From NCBI GenBank assembly GCA_030248215.1, contig JASANG010000691.1, forward strand, positions 62,001 to 126,000: a stretch of 64,000 nucleotides of DNA, given 5' to 3'. The stretch is from Enoplolaimus lenunculus (Eukaryota; Nematoda; Enoplea; Enoplida; Thoracostomopsidae). A program made the position numbers and the translations under genes. The notes beneath the pieces are model-generated. The model saw nothing but the letters and a program-made list of their open reading frames with translations, did no database searches and had not been told where the DNA came from. Positions 1 to 10,910 of the stretch are shown here, piece by piece (position 1 is the stretch's first letter; the number at the start of each line of letters is the position of its first letter).

Positions 1-79
1 CTTCCCTGGATACGCTAATGTTCATTGATGATTAAAGATAGTAATTGAAAATTTTTTCAATAAAATTCAAAAGTATTAC

Positions 80-3000
80 TTGTTTTCCACACAGGCGGTG
101 TTGTACTAACTGGAATCGGGCAACAAAGAGACGGCATATTGAGTCTTGTGAGACAGTAGTAGTCAAACGGGCAGTCCAAATCAGCATTACATTGTCTCAA
201 ATCTCGGCCTAAATCGTCTCGTGATGGAGTCTGGCCGTCTGGGCATCGGTAGACGGGTTCGGAATCGTCTGCTGAAATTTAAAATTTAAAATATTTAAAA
301 ATTACAATTATAATTTTCAATAATTAAAATTTTAAAATTGTCAAAAATTCAAATTTTAAAATTTTTAAAAATTCAAATTTTTGGAATTTTTAAAAATATA
401 ATTTGAAACCAAATTCAATGTGTTGCTATGGCCCAAATATAGTCATGGGAAAAGTGGCGAATATAAAAACGGTAATACATGGTTAAATTAGACCTGATGA
501 CAGCCGAAAAGGGTTGTTGAATCGCCTTATCCCTGTTAGGACCCCGTTCTCAGAACATTTTAGATCCCGCTTGTGAATAATATGCTAAATCACAGCATGG
601 GCCTACTAATTCAATAGTTTAACGCAAACACTTAAAGTCAACCATCTATTAGGTACACTTTTATGTAAGGGTGAAATGTAAAAATTTTAATAAGTTTAGC
701 ATTTTTGAAAGAATATCAGACAACCATTTTAAAGTTTACGGTCAATGTTACTTTGTGGAACGTAACAGTAGTTTAAGCACATATATTCGCAACCTAAGCG
801 TCAGTGTAAAAGGATAAATTCAAAACTAAGCGTACGTTATGACTCGAGTCCATGAACCAAAATAATAGCTGTCAAATGCTTAAATGATTTTAATCAGAGC
901 GCAAACTAGTCTTTTGGCTTCCCGCCGCCAAAACAGGAGCGGAAGCGGAAACTTACGATCACATTCCGAATACTGAGTATTATCAACAATAATGTCCGGT
1001 TTCGTTTCTATTTGCGGGCGAGGGTAAACAGCAAGTTTGCTCCCCTAAACAGTAACGGAACCGGAAACTTACAGGGGCAATCCGGATACTGAGTACTATC
1101 GACAATAGTATCCGGTTTCATCAATCCACTGTCGACATTAACACACCAGCAAACATTATCATGACACTGAACCATTTCAAATTGGCCGTCCATTGTACAT
1201 CGAGGCATGTACACCGTAGGCTCAGTCGCTTCGTCGGCCATTTTGTATTGCTTCTCGCATGCTGAAATGCAAAACAACGTAAAGTTCGAGACGAACAAAC
1301 ACGGCACAATCTTAATTAGTGAACATGCAATAGATCAGCGCAGAGTAGCCAATGGTTCTCCAGGGACACCTCAATTCTGTTTGAAAGTTTACCCCGCCCC
1401 CACCGAATATTTGCTAATTATTTATTCATTTAATTACAGGACTGCAAACAGGACTGTAGCTAGCTTAGGAGGCTCATTTTGTTGATTCCACACGACGAAC
1501 AAGCGGAGCTAAAAACTTTGCTGGGGGCCCACAATTTTTCTTGGGCGGCTCAGCCCCAAAAGGCCCCCTCCCTGAGCCACGGGCACGATTGGAAAAACTT
1601 ATCACCAACTGGTAAATAGGTGCAAGATGCAACCAAACACGCAGTTGTAGCCGGTATTCAAATTCGTTTCGTAGCATATGAGCAGAAATTAGCGATACCC
1701 TTATCAAGCAATGGTAGCTTTGCGCTGAATTATCACTGGATTTTATACTTTTAAAAAATAAAAATTTCACCAAATTTTTCAAAATTAAGCTATAAAAACT
1801 AAAATTTCAATAGAAAAACTTCACATACATGTCATATTTTCTTCATCTTTTTCCATCTCCGATTCTTCGGACGTCTCCATTTCTTCATCAGTTTCTTTTC
1901 CTTCTTCCGCTCCTTGTATTTCTACATTTCCAGCAATACGTGCCATTGTTGATTTCGTCTTTCCACCGGTTTTTTCTTTCATCATTTGTTTCTCATTGTT
2001 CATATCTTTGTCGCCGATTGGTAGCGTAAACGTTCTCTTGTCCATCATACTTTCTTCTTTTGTCATCGTTTCTTTTTTCATCATATCTTCTTTTTGATTC
2101 ATCATTTTTTCTTTTTCTTCTATCATTTCTTCTTTCCCTTGCATCATTTCTTGTTTTACTTCCGTCATATCTTCTTTCCCACCCATCATTTCTTCTTTTC
2201 CTTCCATCATTTGTTGTTTGTCCATCATTTGTTGTTTCATTGATTCCTCGTTTCTCATCCCACTGTTCTGTCTGCCGCCAATTCCAGTTTCCTTTGTTTT
2301 CAATTCCCTTTCCATTTCGTTTTCCATACTTTTTCCATTCATTAAGGCCTTTTCATCTGGATGTTTTCTTTGTTCGTTCGTCATGATCCGCCCAGCTTCA
2401 ATCTCACCACGGTCTTTTTTGTCTGGCGAGGGTTGAAATTCTGCTGGGGGCGGCAACGTTACGATAGCCCTGCCATCGGGCATAATAAAATCTGGTCTAA
2501 ATCGGCGTCTATTAGCGGTGACGACACGATCCCCGAATGGATTTTCAGGTTTTTGACCCATCCAGGGCTCCTGGCCAGCGGCTGGATTTGCTTCGGGTGA
2601 ATGTGTTCGCGATTCCCCTCGAGGTCCTTGATTTTCAGATTCCATAGGGTAAGAAGTTGTAGACGAATCTATAGATGTTGTTATTGTTGTCGTTGTTGTT
2701 TCTATTTCTGTAGTTGTTACTGTTGTTGTTGTTGTTGTTGTTGTTGTAGTTGTTGCTGTTGTTGTAGTTGTTGTGGGCAACGTTTGTCTCGGATCAGTCC
2801 GAACGCTTTCTTTTGGAGCAAACGCTGGAAAGAATCGCCGAGGAGGCTTGTCAGGGGTAGCGTAGATTTTATTCGGGGACCCTTGAATCGATGGAAATGG
2901 AAGGGGTTCAGCGGCAGCCCCCTCGCTCTGAGGCGGGTACCTCGTTAACAAAGGCTCCGAAGGACCTTTAACCTGGGCAGGCGACGAAACCGGGCGCCGC

Positions 3001-3325
3001 CTAGGACCGGCTAAAATGGCCGATGGCCGACGGCGAATACTTGCGCTACTTTTGACTGGACTACTTTGAACGCGTGTAGATGCAGGTTGAATGTTGCAGT
3101 ATTTTTCACAATCGGCTCGGTATTTAAACAGACGTTTATCGATACCATTACCCTCACAGCGGCCGTACGGGTAGGATACACAGCGACCCCGAGGGTTTTG
3201 CATATAGTACCGTAGAACGAATTGGGATACTTCGGAGTACGGAATCGAAGGATCCGACGGGCGCTCACACTGGGAACGGTAGATTTGACGCTGGCACGGA
3301 TCAACTAAATCTGGATTTTTGACGT
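80..3325 (-). CDS. Secreted modular protein: Kunitz-like, thyroglobulin type-1 and lustrin-like domains (partial)
   Basis: Three exons can be read: 3325-1829, 1261-1073 and 271-80. Each starts after AG, ends before GTATGT, GTAAG or GTAATA, and all junctions are phase 1. Exon 3325-1829 opens with a Kunitz-type domain: six Cys with the canonical 8-, 7- and 3-residue spacings for C1-C2, C3-C4 and C5-C6, and RGRCVSYPYGRCEGN in the core. C2-C3 and C4-C5 are longer than usual, and the P1 residue after C2 is Glu, so ordinary trypsin inhibition is doubtful. A long linker follows: Pro/Ser/Arg-rich, then a poly-Thr run that looks O-glycosylated, then a Met/Glu/Lys-rich stretch with repeated EEMM-like units. 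Exon 1261-1073 is a thyroglobulin type-1 domain with CWCV and a closing DC. Exon 271-80 has the CPDG...CP..YYC...LCCP pattern of lustrin/WAP-like Cys-rich repeats. No signal peptide or stop codon was found, so both ends are missing. Such domain sets occur in extracellular-matrix and papilin-like proteins; the exact orthologue is unknown. Confidence 0.8.
948..1011 (-). pseudogene. Partial duplicate of the thyroglobulin exon end
   Basis: This stretch repeats the last part of the neighbouring thyroglobulin type-1 exon together with its splice donor (GTAAG, complement of 952-956) and the adjoining intron bases. In the same frame it reads KPDIIVDNTQYSECD beside KPDTIVDSTQYPDCP in the real exon. 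The CWCV half of the domain is not present upstream in that frame. It may be a decayed exon copy or the tail of an alternative exon that I cannot complete. Confidence 0.5.
1450..1610. repeat. Diverged copy of the GTAGCCAG-ended MITE
   Basis: The stretch has the family's GCTCAGCCCC and GGCCCCCTCC blocks and an [12 protein letters not shown] core. It is diverged and its ends are uncertain. It lies in the intron between the Kunitz and thyroglobulin exons. Confidence 0.4.
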
Positions 3326-3805
3326 CTGAAATTGAATAAACTATGCTTGTAGCAGTTGTATGAAAATTTCGAACCCGGTTGTTTCCTGTGTTACAAACGG
3401 AAATTGTATCTAAAACTCATGTACGAAAATTTCAAAATGCGGTCTGACGACCGGAAACCCCCATGGCTACGCCCTTGTAACCTCATGCTAAAATTAATGT
3501 TTTGAACAACACGATCTACAACACTATTGCAAAGTCAGTATATAGATAGATATATATTATATATATCTACATTTATCGCGTTGCTCCAGAAATTTCGAGT
3601 TGGCATATATAATTAGGGATAGGGAGTGCGGGCATCTTTTTTTAAACTTATACTTGGTTTACTTTGAAGCCTCTCAAAGAAGTTACTCTTCTTATCTGCT
3701 CAGAAGATGTATTTACTTCCATGATTACATAAACCAGGTTGTTTCAATGTATTTTAAGTCAGCCTTGTCATATAACAAACTGTATTTACCTTAGCCCGTT
3801 TATAG

Positions 3806-3970
3806 ATCAGGAGTGGTCCGTTTTTGTGTGGGACTGCAATACAGTAAAGCTTAATCTTTAGACTGTTTTTTGCATTGGCTTAGGATTAAGTATAGGTTTA
3901 TCCATACGCTTAGGATTAGGTTTAGGAATATGTTTATACTTCTGTAACGACCCTTATCGATACATTGGCC
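3806..3970 (+). repeat. CTTAGG-type dispersed element
   Basis: This is one copy of the window's commonest dispersed element. It starts near TATAGATCAGG, has GGGACTGCAATA, then a CTTAGG-rich middle, AATATGTTTATACT and an end like GACCCTTATCGATACATTGG. Better copies start TATAGAACAGGGC and end GCCCTGTTCTATA, which form terminal inverted repeats. Confidence 0.65.
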
Positions 3971-4030
3971 AATTAGCGGTTCCTACCCCCCGTTAGAAGA
4001 TATTTTTGTGATGATGAGGTGTCTACCTTA

Positions 4031-4140
4031 AAATTTCTCCCCTTACAAAATTGGCACATATATAGCATACAGTAAAAATTGTGTTTCATAACTTTTGCCA
4101 GCCCACCACCTTCAGAAATTCCTGAATCCGCCGCTGCATT
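4031..4140 (+). repeat. GGCACATAT...CCAGCCC repeat, copy 1
   Basis: The block contains GGCACATATATAGCATACAG and a CATAACTTTTGCCAGCCC segment. The same blocks recur at 42330-42430 and 43085-43195, so this is a dispersed repeat. No terminal repeats could be fixed. A short reading frame that crosses it is not a gene. Confidence 0.6.
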
Positions 4141-4417
4141 GACCGCTTTCCTACCTTGAATAGCTGCAACGTCCATATATTTTGATGCAAGCAGTAGTGC
4201 TTGTCCAACTAAAGCTAAATATTCAATCATGATACAACAGTCTTTTGGCTTAAAATTAATTATTTGTAATAAATTAAGTCGTCCACATTGATATCATATA
4301 TTTTTATTGTGTTTGTTATGTTTTTTATTAAATTCCCTTTAATGTATCCGTGAGTATACTGAATTTTGAATTATTAAGAACACAGTCCTTAGTTCCCCCG
4401 ATTGTTAAATGTGTGTA

Positions 4418-5178
4418 CTGTAGTGACCCGAATTAATGTGGGGCCGATATTTATTTTGCCTCTACAGAGTATATATGCCCCGCCTCGCTAATCGGAAACG
4501 GACTGTTATTTATTTTTAATTCATCCCATGTTAGTTTTACCAAGAGTGCATGATACCCTTTAACAAGAGTATGCAACTGGGTACATTCTATGTAAAAAAA
4601 TGTACCCAGCGCGCGTTTGGCTTACCCCCCTATTTGGGGGGGTGTCAAAATCTCCATAGACGCTTAAATTCATGTGCTGTTTTCATATAATGAAAAGTGG
4701 TTCGGTTATATTTTCGGTGTTGGCTGGCGGATACACGTGTAATGAACGTAAAATTGACCCCCCTAAACAAGGGGGTAGGCCAAAAACGCAACGCGTGCCG
4801 GGTACATTCTTTAATACACAGAATGTACCCAGTTGCACACTCTTGTTATACAGAGTGATCATTCACTCTTGGTTTTACCTAACACTGTTGTTTTTGTATT
4901 CTTTCTTTAGGACAGAACTGACTTGGTCCGAAGCATTTTTCTTGATTGTCATGTCCGTTAATTCTTTTTCTTTCTGGATTCAATAAAGCTTATGCGGGTT
5001 GTCGGAGCGTCTGTGTGGTACACATGTGAACAGTCTATGTCATTCTTCTGATTTCATCTCTTATGCGGTCACTAATGAGGACTTATAAACTCTATCCACT
5101 GACAGACTCTAATCAGGACAACAGACTCCTATTGATTGGGACTTAAAATTTGGACACCCTGTTATTCGGGTCACTACA
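4418..5178 (+). mobile_element. TA-inserting MITE (Tc1/mariner-like ends), copy 1, interrupted
   Basis: The left end CTGTAGTGACCCGAATTAA and right end TTATTCGGGTCACTACA are inverted repeats, and TA precedes the left end. The interior matches copies at 9271-9707, 41124-41573 and 57212-57629. It has no coding capacity. A second MITE sits inside it at 4541-4871. TA target use and the short ends suggest mobilisation by a Tc1/mariner-type transposase, which is inference. Confidence 0.75.
4541..4871 (+). mobile_element. CAAGAGTG MITE nested in a TA-inserting MITE
   Basis: The 331-bp element has long inverted ends (CAAGAGTG at the left, CACTCTTG at the right) that continue inward through GTGCAACTGGGTACATTC. 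A 7-bp direct repeat, GTTTTAC, flanks it at 4534-4540 and 4872-4878. The host element's other full copies lack this insert, which gives an empty-site control. The interior has paired runs of C and G near CCCCCCTATTTGGGGGG. Confidence 0.8.
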
Positions 5179-5249
5179 ACAGCAGTATTAACAACCAGTT
5201 AGTGGTAACACGAGTCGATGACGACTTGAATAAATGTAACACCAAAACT

Positions 5250-5520
5250 GGAGTCATACAAAATGTTCCGACGCGAGTTGCGTTTCTGCCCTGCCCCCAG
5301 TTATTTGGGGGGATGATCACGTATTCAACGCTATAAAAGGTATCGCAACAATTTACAAAAACTTTTTGCTAGGTCGTAAGGGCTTATAGATCGCCATAGT
5401 TTCATAAATTGTAACCTCCATAAATGAGGGGTGTCAGACAAAAACAAAGCGCGCGTCGAGTATATTCTTTTCCGCACAGAATGTACCCAGTTGCATATTC
5501 TTTTATAACAGCGAAAACTA
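5250..5520 (+). repeat. Degraded CAAGAGTG MITE
   Basis: The stretch keeps the family's CGCGAGTTGCGTTTCTGCCC, CCCAGTTATTTGGGGGG and CAGAATGTACCCAGTTGCA blocks in order. Its ends are eroded and no target duplication was found. Confidence 0.6.
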
Positions 5521-5539
5521 CACATATCTAAATATTAAA

Positions 5540-5640
5540 GCTGGAACGCCCCACATACGTATTTTAAGCATTGTTCCAGCACAAGTAAACATTGTTCTTA
5601 ACAATATATAACAGATCGTTCTACAAAAGAACCTCTACGT
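5540..5640 (+). repeat. GCTGGAACGCCCC repeat fragment
   Basis: AAAGCTGGAACGCCCC followed by AATACGTATTTT-like sequence recurs at 35985-36060. Only this end is shared, so the element's extent is unknown. Confidence 0.4.
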
Positions 5641-6479
5641 ATAAACGATTATGAATTGTCCAATTTTGCAAGCTAAAAGCGTGGGTTAACCAGCGCGTTC
5701 TTTGGCATAGTATATACTTTGTGAAAACGTGTCAAATCCCAGCACTTTAGGAAAGTTGCGCATGGGTGCAACTAGGGCAATAGGAAAGGTGCACATGGGT
5801 GCCACTACGGCTACTTGTAAGAATGATTTCACAGTCACTAGGTGTATTCCCTTAATACGTCACAGAGATTTAGTTTTTTCCTATAGTTTAAATGTAAATA
5901 GAAATTATAAACAAAAAATGTACTACGGTTAACGTTATGTTCTAAAAACGCAATAGAACAGTTTGACTTTTGATTCACCTAAAAACGTTGTTTCTAAATA
6001 TTTTTAAAATAAAATGCATCGTAAAAAAACCAACTGCCTTAAAATTAATGTACACATACGATGACAGAGAAGAAATAACTGAAAATGTGTTACGAAATTT
6101 AGAATTGCAACTGTTCATTGTATTACAATATAATATAATAGTGTTTGCTCAAATTTACACTGCCAGACAATTGAGAAAATGCATAGCAGGGTGTGTCCCT
6201 AAAGTGTCTGAGACACCCGGGACACTCAAATATATGCAAATCGACTCAACATGGGGGCTGGGGTAGCCAGCCTCCATAATCATTATCACTTTGGCAACTT
6301 ACGAAATGCGGCGTGTGTTTACTTTGAATTTTCTTAGCGGTTGGTGAACGGAGTTAGTGTTATTTACGGAGTTGATTTGTGTATTTGTACCGGGTGACTT
6401 AGACAGATAGGAGTTAACTGGAAATAGTGTCACGGTAGCTCAATGTGAACACGGTGAAACCGGTATAAGCAGGGAATCG

Positions 6480-6720
6480 TTGCAAGAAGCGCATAGCGCG
6501 TAGCCTTCGGGCAGTACCAGGGGAATCGGGGTATACTTGGGGATGTGTTACGGGGATACTTGGGATTTTATTCGGAGTTTACTTGGGATTAGTCGATTCT
6601 AGCGGGGCTAGTTTCGGCTGGAGATACTTGGGATTTTCTGGGGATTTGTACGGTTATTTGGGGACGGAGTATTCGGAGTTTGTCACGTTAAAGGTTGCAT
6701 TTGTTTTGTACAGTGTGAGC
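6480..6720 (+). other. G-rich block with a repeated TACTTGGG word
   Basis: The plus strand is unusually rich in G for this window and repeats words such as TACTTGGGAT and GGGGAT several times without forming a clean tandem array. No family was recognised and no long reading frame is present. It could be the untranslated leader of an old element or a low-complexity drift. Confidence 0.35.
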
Positions 6721-7014
6721 TTGTGACGTAGTGGAATAACAGCATTAAGGCATCGTAATAGACGTGGGGAAAGCACCTAAACAAAGGAACTTTCGACACT
6801 TTCGGAGATAATAAGGTCGGCAGTTAAGCGTTTTACTTGTCCAGTCATATTTGTGCTTTACCGGTATACAGCTTTATCACGATGTTGGGGGGAATAAAAG
6901 GGGGAACGACTGCAGTTATTGTACCAGAGCGAATAAGCGTAATTGGAAACGGATCTGAAACGCGGAGTTGGTGGTTTCATTGAGCACTCGAAATCACGAA
7001 CTACTCACAGGGTG

Positions 7015-7310
7015 TAAACAGATAGTAACAATAGAAACCGAAAACGGATATTGAAGTATAAAAGGTTCAAGCATCTTATAATTTTCAGTCAACGCAAATG
7101 AGACATGCAAATTTTCACACCGGGCTTTCTAAAAATTTAAAAAAACAATAGAGGATGCACTGAAATTTTTAAGATTTTGTATCAATTTCGTAATGTTTAT
7201 TTTATAACAATCAATACTGCGCGAGATATAAGTGATTTTTAACTAATTTTGAACATAAAAATTATAGCAATTTTCGGTATAACGGAACGGACACCGATGT
7301 TTACTGGAAA
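7015..7310 (+). repeat. GTGTAAACGGATAG element, copy 1
   Basis: It begins CAGGGTGTAAACAGATAGTA and shares interior blocks (AATTTTGAACATAAAAATTA, CTGCGCGAGATATA-like) with 12953-13272. The CAGGG-type end recalls hAT elements. No target duplication was identified. Confidence 0.5.
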
Positions 7311-7642
7311 CGCGAACGTGATATCCGGCTACACTCTGATGTATGGCGTTATATTTTGCATAGTAAAACGGTTCGTAGACAAAGAAGGGTGAATTGAGCA
7401 TAGCTCCTAAGGAAATTTTTAGCTTCTTCCACGAAAGGCCTCGGAATCGCTTGCAGAGAGCCGTCCAATTTGATGCTCATACTATAATTTTGGGCTATTT
7501 TTTAATTTCGTTGAGAAAACAACATAAGTTGATTGTAAAAAAATAGTAAATTCTTCCTATTATTTTTATTAATAAACATAGTTTCAAGCATATACTTTAC
7601 ATCTGAAAACATTGTAATTGCTTCTTTGCCGAGAGGACCTTT

Positions 7643-7649
7643 TTATATA

Positions 7650-7737
<88 letters not shown>
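7643..7737. repeat. (AT)n microsatellite
   Basis: An almost pure AT dinucleotide run of nearly 100 bp, with one or two interruptions near its left edge. Confidence 0.95.
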
Positions 7738-7738
<1 letters not shown>

Positions 7739-8129
7739 AGTTATGGCATCCATAAAGTATAAATATTGCAAAAACGGTCACAATGATGTTCTGTTATAAC
7801 AACAACCAGTGAAAAGTAGTTAGGCACTATCGCGATGTGCAAACGCGCGGTATACATATTGTAAGCATTCGAGACATGCTTGCCCATTAAGTGCAAATGC
7901 AGTGATGTACTGCACTTTATTGCATGCATGCCTGGAGGCAGCATACATGTCGACATACAGTCGGACGAGAAAAGCAGGTGGAGAGGCGGTTGCGCAGTTG
8001 AAGAGCGTTTGAATAAGGATCAGTAATTCGCTAGTTTGAAACCTACTATAACTCGCTTTTTAAGCTGATAAGTAAAAAGGATTGAAGTTGCGTCGCTACC
8101 GAAACCGATATGAATAAAGCTGTAAAAAC

Positions 8130-8400
8130 GCAAATAAACCAATAGCTCAATGGCTATAAGCTGTGAGTTAGTGATCAGTACGTCGTGGGTTCGAGCCCTG
8201 CTGAATCTCGTTGTAAACTGTCTACCAAGAGCAAGAAAAGTGTTGTATTGGAACAACCATGAAAAGTTTACGCGAATCTGCACTAAAACGACAACAACAT
8301 TCCAAACGTTTTCGCTGTCGTTTAAAGGTGTACCGAGGAGGTGGTTGGGATGCAACCCGACAATTCATATCCATTTGCTGTCAGGCAATCCTTATTGAAC
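8130..8400 (+). mobile_element. tRNA-derived SINE-like element
   Basis: A tRNA-like head is present: TAGCTCAATGG matches a Pol III A box, and GGGTTCGAGCCC matches a B box about 45 bp later. A tRNA-unrelated body follows, to about TATTGAACC. It does not fold as an obvious complete tRNA and has extra sequence between the boxes, so it is called a SINE-like element, not a tRNA gene. Confidence 0.6.
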
Positions 8401-8867
8401 CATGGTTAACAATTTCGTAGTTCTATTTTGAGATCCAACATTTTGATCCTCGTAATGAGACAGGACCGTCCCCCAATGCAAATTCCAATGCAATTCCTTT
8501 CTGTAAAATTATTAATAACCGTATAATTTGAAAAGCAAATTCGCAATTCCGTTTCTGCGAGAAAACATATCGGCAAACGAGCAGGCGGCGAGTTTATAAA
8601 TTTTGACTAAAAGACACAAACTTTAAGATATCATCACGCCACCTAATTTTTGCTTTCAATTCACAAACTTTATTTTTAGAAAATTCATTAATATTTAAAA
8701 TTAGATAACAAAATAGTTTTCGTGGTTTAGTTATTATTAATTAATATTAAAGTTTATATAAGTCCGAAGGAATTTTAACATTCGAAGCCAAGCAAACACG
8801 ACATAGTACAAACGCGGATCCGTAGTCAGCTGTACAAGTTAGGGGGTAAAAATCAGGACCAATGTAT

Positions 8868-9012
8868 ACAGCACGGCGTAACAGTAGCAGAAGTATATTC
8901 CGAAGTGTAAGCCACAGCCTAAGTGTAAAAATAAAATTGTTCCTAAGCCTTACCCTCCTAATTCAATACAAAAAAACTTGTGTAAAGCTTAAGCTTACTC
9001 TATTGCAGTGCT
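8868..9012 (-). repeat. CTTAGG-type dispersed element, diverged
   Basis: In reverse orientation it carries GCGTAACAGTAG, CCTAAGTGT, CCTAAGCC and AAGCTTAAGCTTACTCTATT followed by a GCAGTGC end. Confidence 0.5.
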
Positions 9013-9270
9013 GCTGAAACATTGCCTGCACCTAATCTCTGTATTGGCCAAAATCAGGAAAGGGATCGATAATCGCGCATGGTTTAGAACAGCCAACGCA
9101 TGTCATATTAGCGTTAGAGCTGAAAACTTCAGCCGAAATTTTGTAGCTGCTTTGAAATATAAAATTCTTAACAATTTGAATTATGCTCAAAATATCCCAT
9201 GAATTAAAATCGAGTCAGTCATTGTTTGCATCAAAAACTTTGCAACTGTAAATACTTGCACATGTAAATA

Positions 9271-9707
9271 CTGTACTGTCCTGAATAACAGGTAACAAGA
9301 GACGGGCAAACATTTTGAGTTCCAATCAATAAAAGAGTCTGTATCCCTGAGTATTGTCTGTTAGTGGATAGAGTCCATAAGTCCTAATTAAAGTCCACAA
9401 AAGTGATCAAAGTAGAGGAAAGGTCTAGACTGCTCAAATGTTAACAGACACTCAGGCAACACGCATAAATTTTGACTTTATATATTAGTTCAGAAAAACG
9501 ATATAAGGAACGTGGCAACCAACAAAAATGCTTCGGAGTAAGTCAGTTCTGTCTAAAAAACAAATATGAAAACGAAGGCTGTTGTGTCCAACTAACATTA
9601 GGTGAACTAAAAACAAATAAGAGTCCGGAACCGAATAACGAAAAGTATGCTCTGAAAACACAAAATAAATATCAGTTTCCGCTCTTTAGGTCGGCTGCTG
9701 ACTACAG
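9271..9707 (-). mobile_element. TA-inserting MITE, copy 2, uninterrupted
   Basis: A near-full-length copy in the opposite orientation to 4418-5178. Its left end is CTGTACTGTCCTGAATAAC and its right end GACTACAG. The interior aligns with copy 1 along its length, including AAAAATGCTTCGGA and GTCAGTTCTGTC, and lacks the nested MITE. A 99-codon reading frame lies mostly inside this repeat and is not considered a gene. Confidence 0.7.
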
Positions 9708-9844
9708 TAGAGCATTGCAATCAAAATTAGAAATCTACAAAATCTTCCAACTGAACAAAAAACACATGTAAACAGGACTGTGTACAGCTAGCTAGCACTA
9801 GGGCAAAAATTTTTTGTAATAAAATAGTAAGGTTTTTGCACGGT

Positions 9845-10015
9845 GTCGGACGTCATCAAAAGCATACCGCCACCTCAGGGTAACGCTATATAAACGTGTA
9901 TAAAAAATTTAATATCGTCAGACACCGCCCGTCACCGTTCAGAATCGTACGTATCTGCTCGCGTACGATACTGCACGGGTACGGCCGCTGATGCACATTG
10001 ACGGGCGGCACCGAA
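9845..10015. repeat. Relative of the GGCGCC/ACGGACGG repeat family
   Basis: The words CGGTGTCGGACG, CCGCCCGTCACCG, CGTACGATACTGCACGGGTA and GACGGGCGGC match the flanks of the minisatellite at 61630-61975 and the short cluster at 51380-51475. The array itself is not expanded here. Confidence 0.45.
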
Positions 10016-10034
10016 CATATAGTGCCACAGGTAT

Positions 10035-10115
10035 TTTTATTCGACGACCTTTTAACGAAACTTGCAGCGGCAAGTTTTCGATCGAAAAACTTGCACGTGT
10101 GAAAAGTGCTGAATA
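10035..10115. repeat. Fragment of the CACGTG-ended MITE
   Basis: It contains AACTTGCAGCGGCAAGTTTT and AAACTTGCACGTGTGAAAAG, which are end sequences of the family found at 27400-27665 and 46748-46993. Confidence 0.5.
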
Positions 10116-10239
10116 CTTCATGAATTTATGGCGCAGAGTTATACGAAGCTGAAGGAAAAATTATTTAGTAGCATCGCGGATGGAAGCCAGATTTGAAAAA
10201 CCCTAAAACTCATATAGAAACATGGTACATGTCAAAGCA

Positions 10240-10910
10240 AAAGCCATAATTTAACCCAATCTCGAATTGGGCTAGTCTGCGGCGGAATTATGAGTTGGGC
10301 TAGCACACGGCGGAATTCTCACTCTGCTACAAGTGCATGTCTAGCGATTGGTTTCTACCTTAATGCCATACTGAAATACGATTTGTTCAGGCAAATACTC
10401 CACTGTAATTGGCTAAGTTAATCACTACCTATTGGCTACAAAGCAATTTGTTTTACCGAGAGTGGATAATGACAAGAGTGTGCAACACCTGGGGTCCAAC
10501 ATGGTACGAAACGAACCACCGGGTGTTGTGTTTTTGGCCAACCCCTCTTGTTTAGAATGCGGTCGCTATCACATGAATACCCCTAAATTAAACTAAAAAC
10601 GGAGCATGCTTGATGCCGCGTACGTAATGTGCCATGGTTCGCACGAGTCGTACCCCCCTAAATGAGGGGGGTAGGGCAACAACGCAACGTATGCCGGGTA
10701 CATTCTTTTCTACTCAGGATGTGCCCAGTTGCACACTCTTGTTACATAAGTAGCGGTTAATTACTACTGGTTTACGAAGCAAAGTTGAAACAAGCTGGAT
10801 TACAACTATCAAATACACTAATCAAAAAATGCGCAGCTTTATATCCGGCATAATTCTGGATTAGCCTGATTAATTTGGAATTGGGCTGAATAATCACTTG
10901 GACTACAACA
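10240..10910. mobile_element. CCCAATTC-ended element split by a MITE
   Basis: The left part carries CTCGAATTGGGCTAGTC and GCGGAATTAT. The right part, near 10845-10905, carries ATAATTCTGG and GGAATTGGGC, which reads as the inverted counterpart. The CAAGAGTG MITE at 10457-10769 sits between them. A related left part occurs at 19300-19500 inside a CARM1 intron. Confidence 0.5.
10457..10769 (+). mobile_element. CAAGAGTG MITE, nested copy
   Basis: The left end is CGAGAGTGGATAATGACAAG and the right end AATTACTACTG. It is flanked by GTTTTAC at the left and GTTTAC at the right. The interior matches the copy at 4541-4871. Confidence 0.65.

Noticed and set aside
8145-8220. Functional tRNA gene
   Set aside because: A and B boxes are present but the arms do not pair into a full tRNA, and a tRNA-unrelated body follows.
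9472-9771. 99-codon frame on the plus strand
   Set aside because: Most of it lies inside a TA-inserting MITE that aligns base by base with non-coding copies elsewhere.
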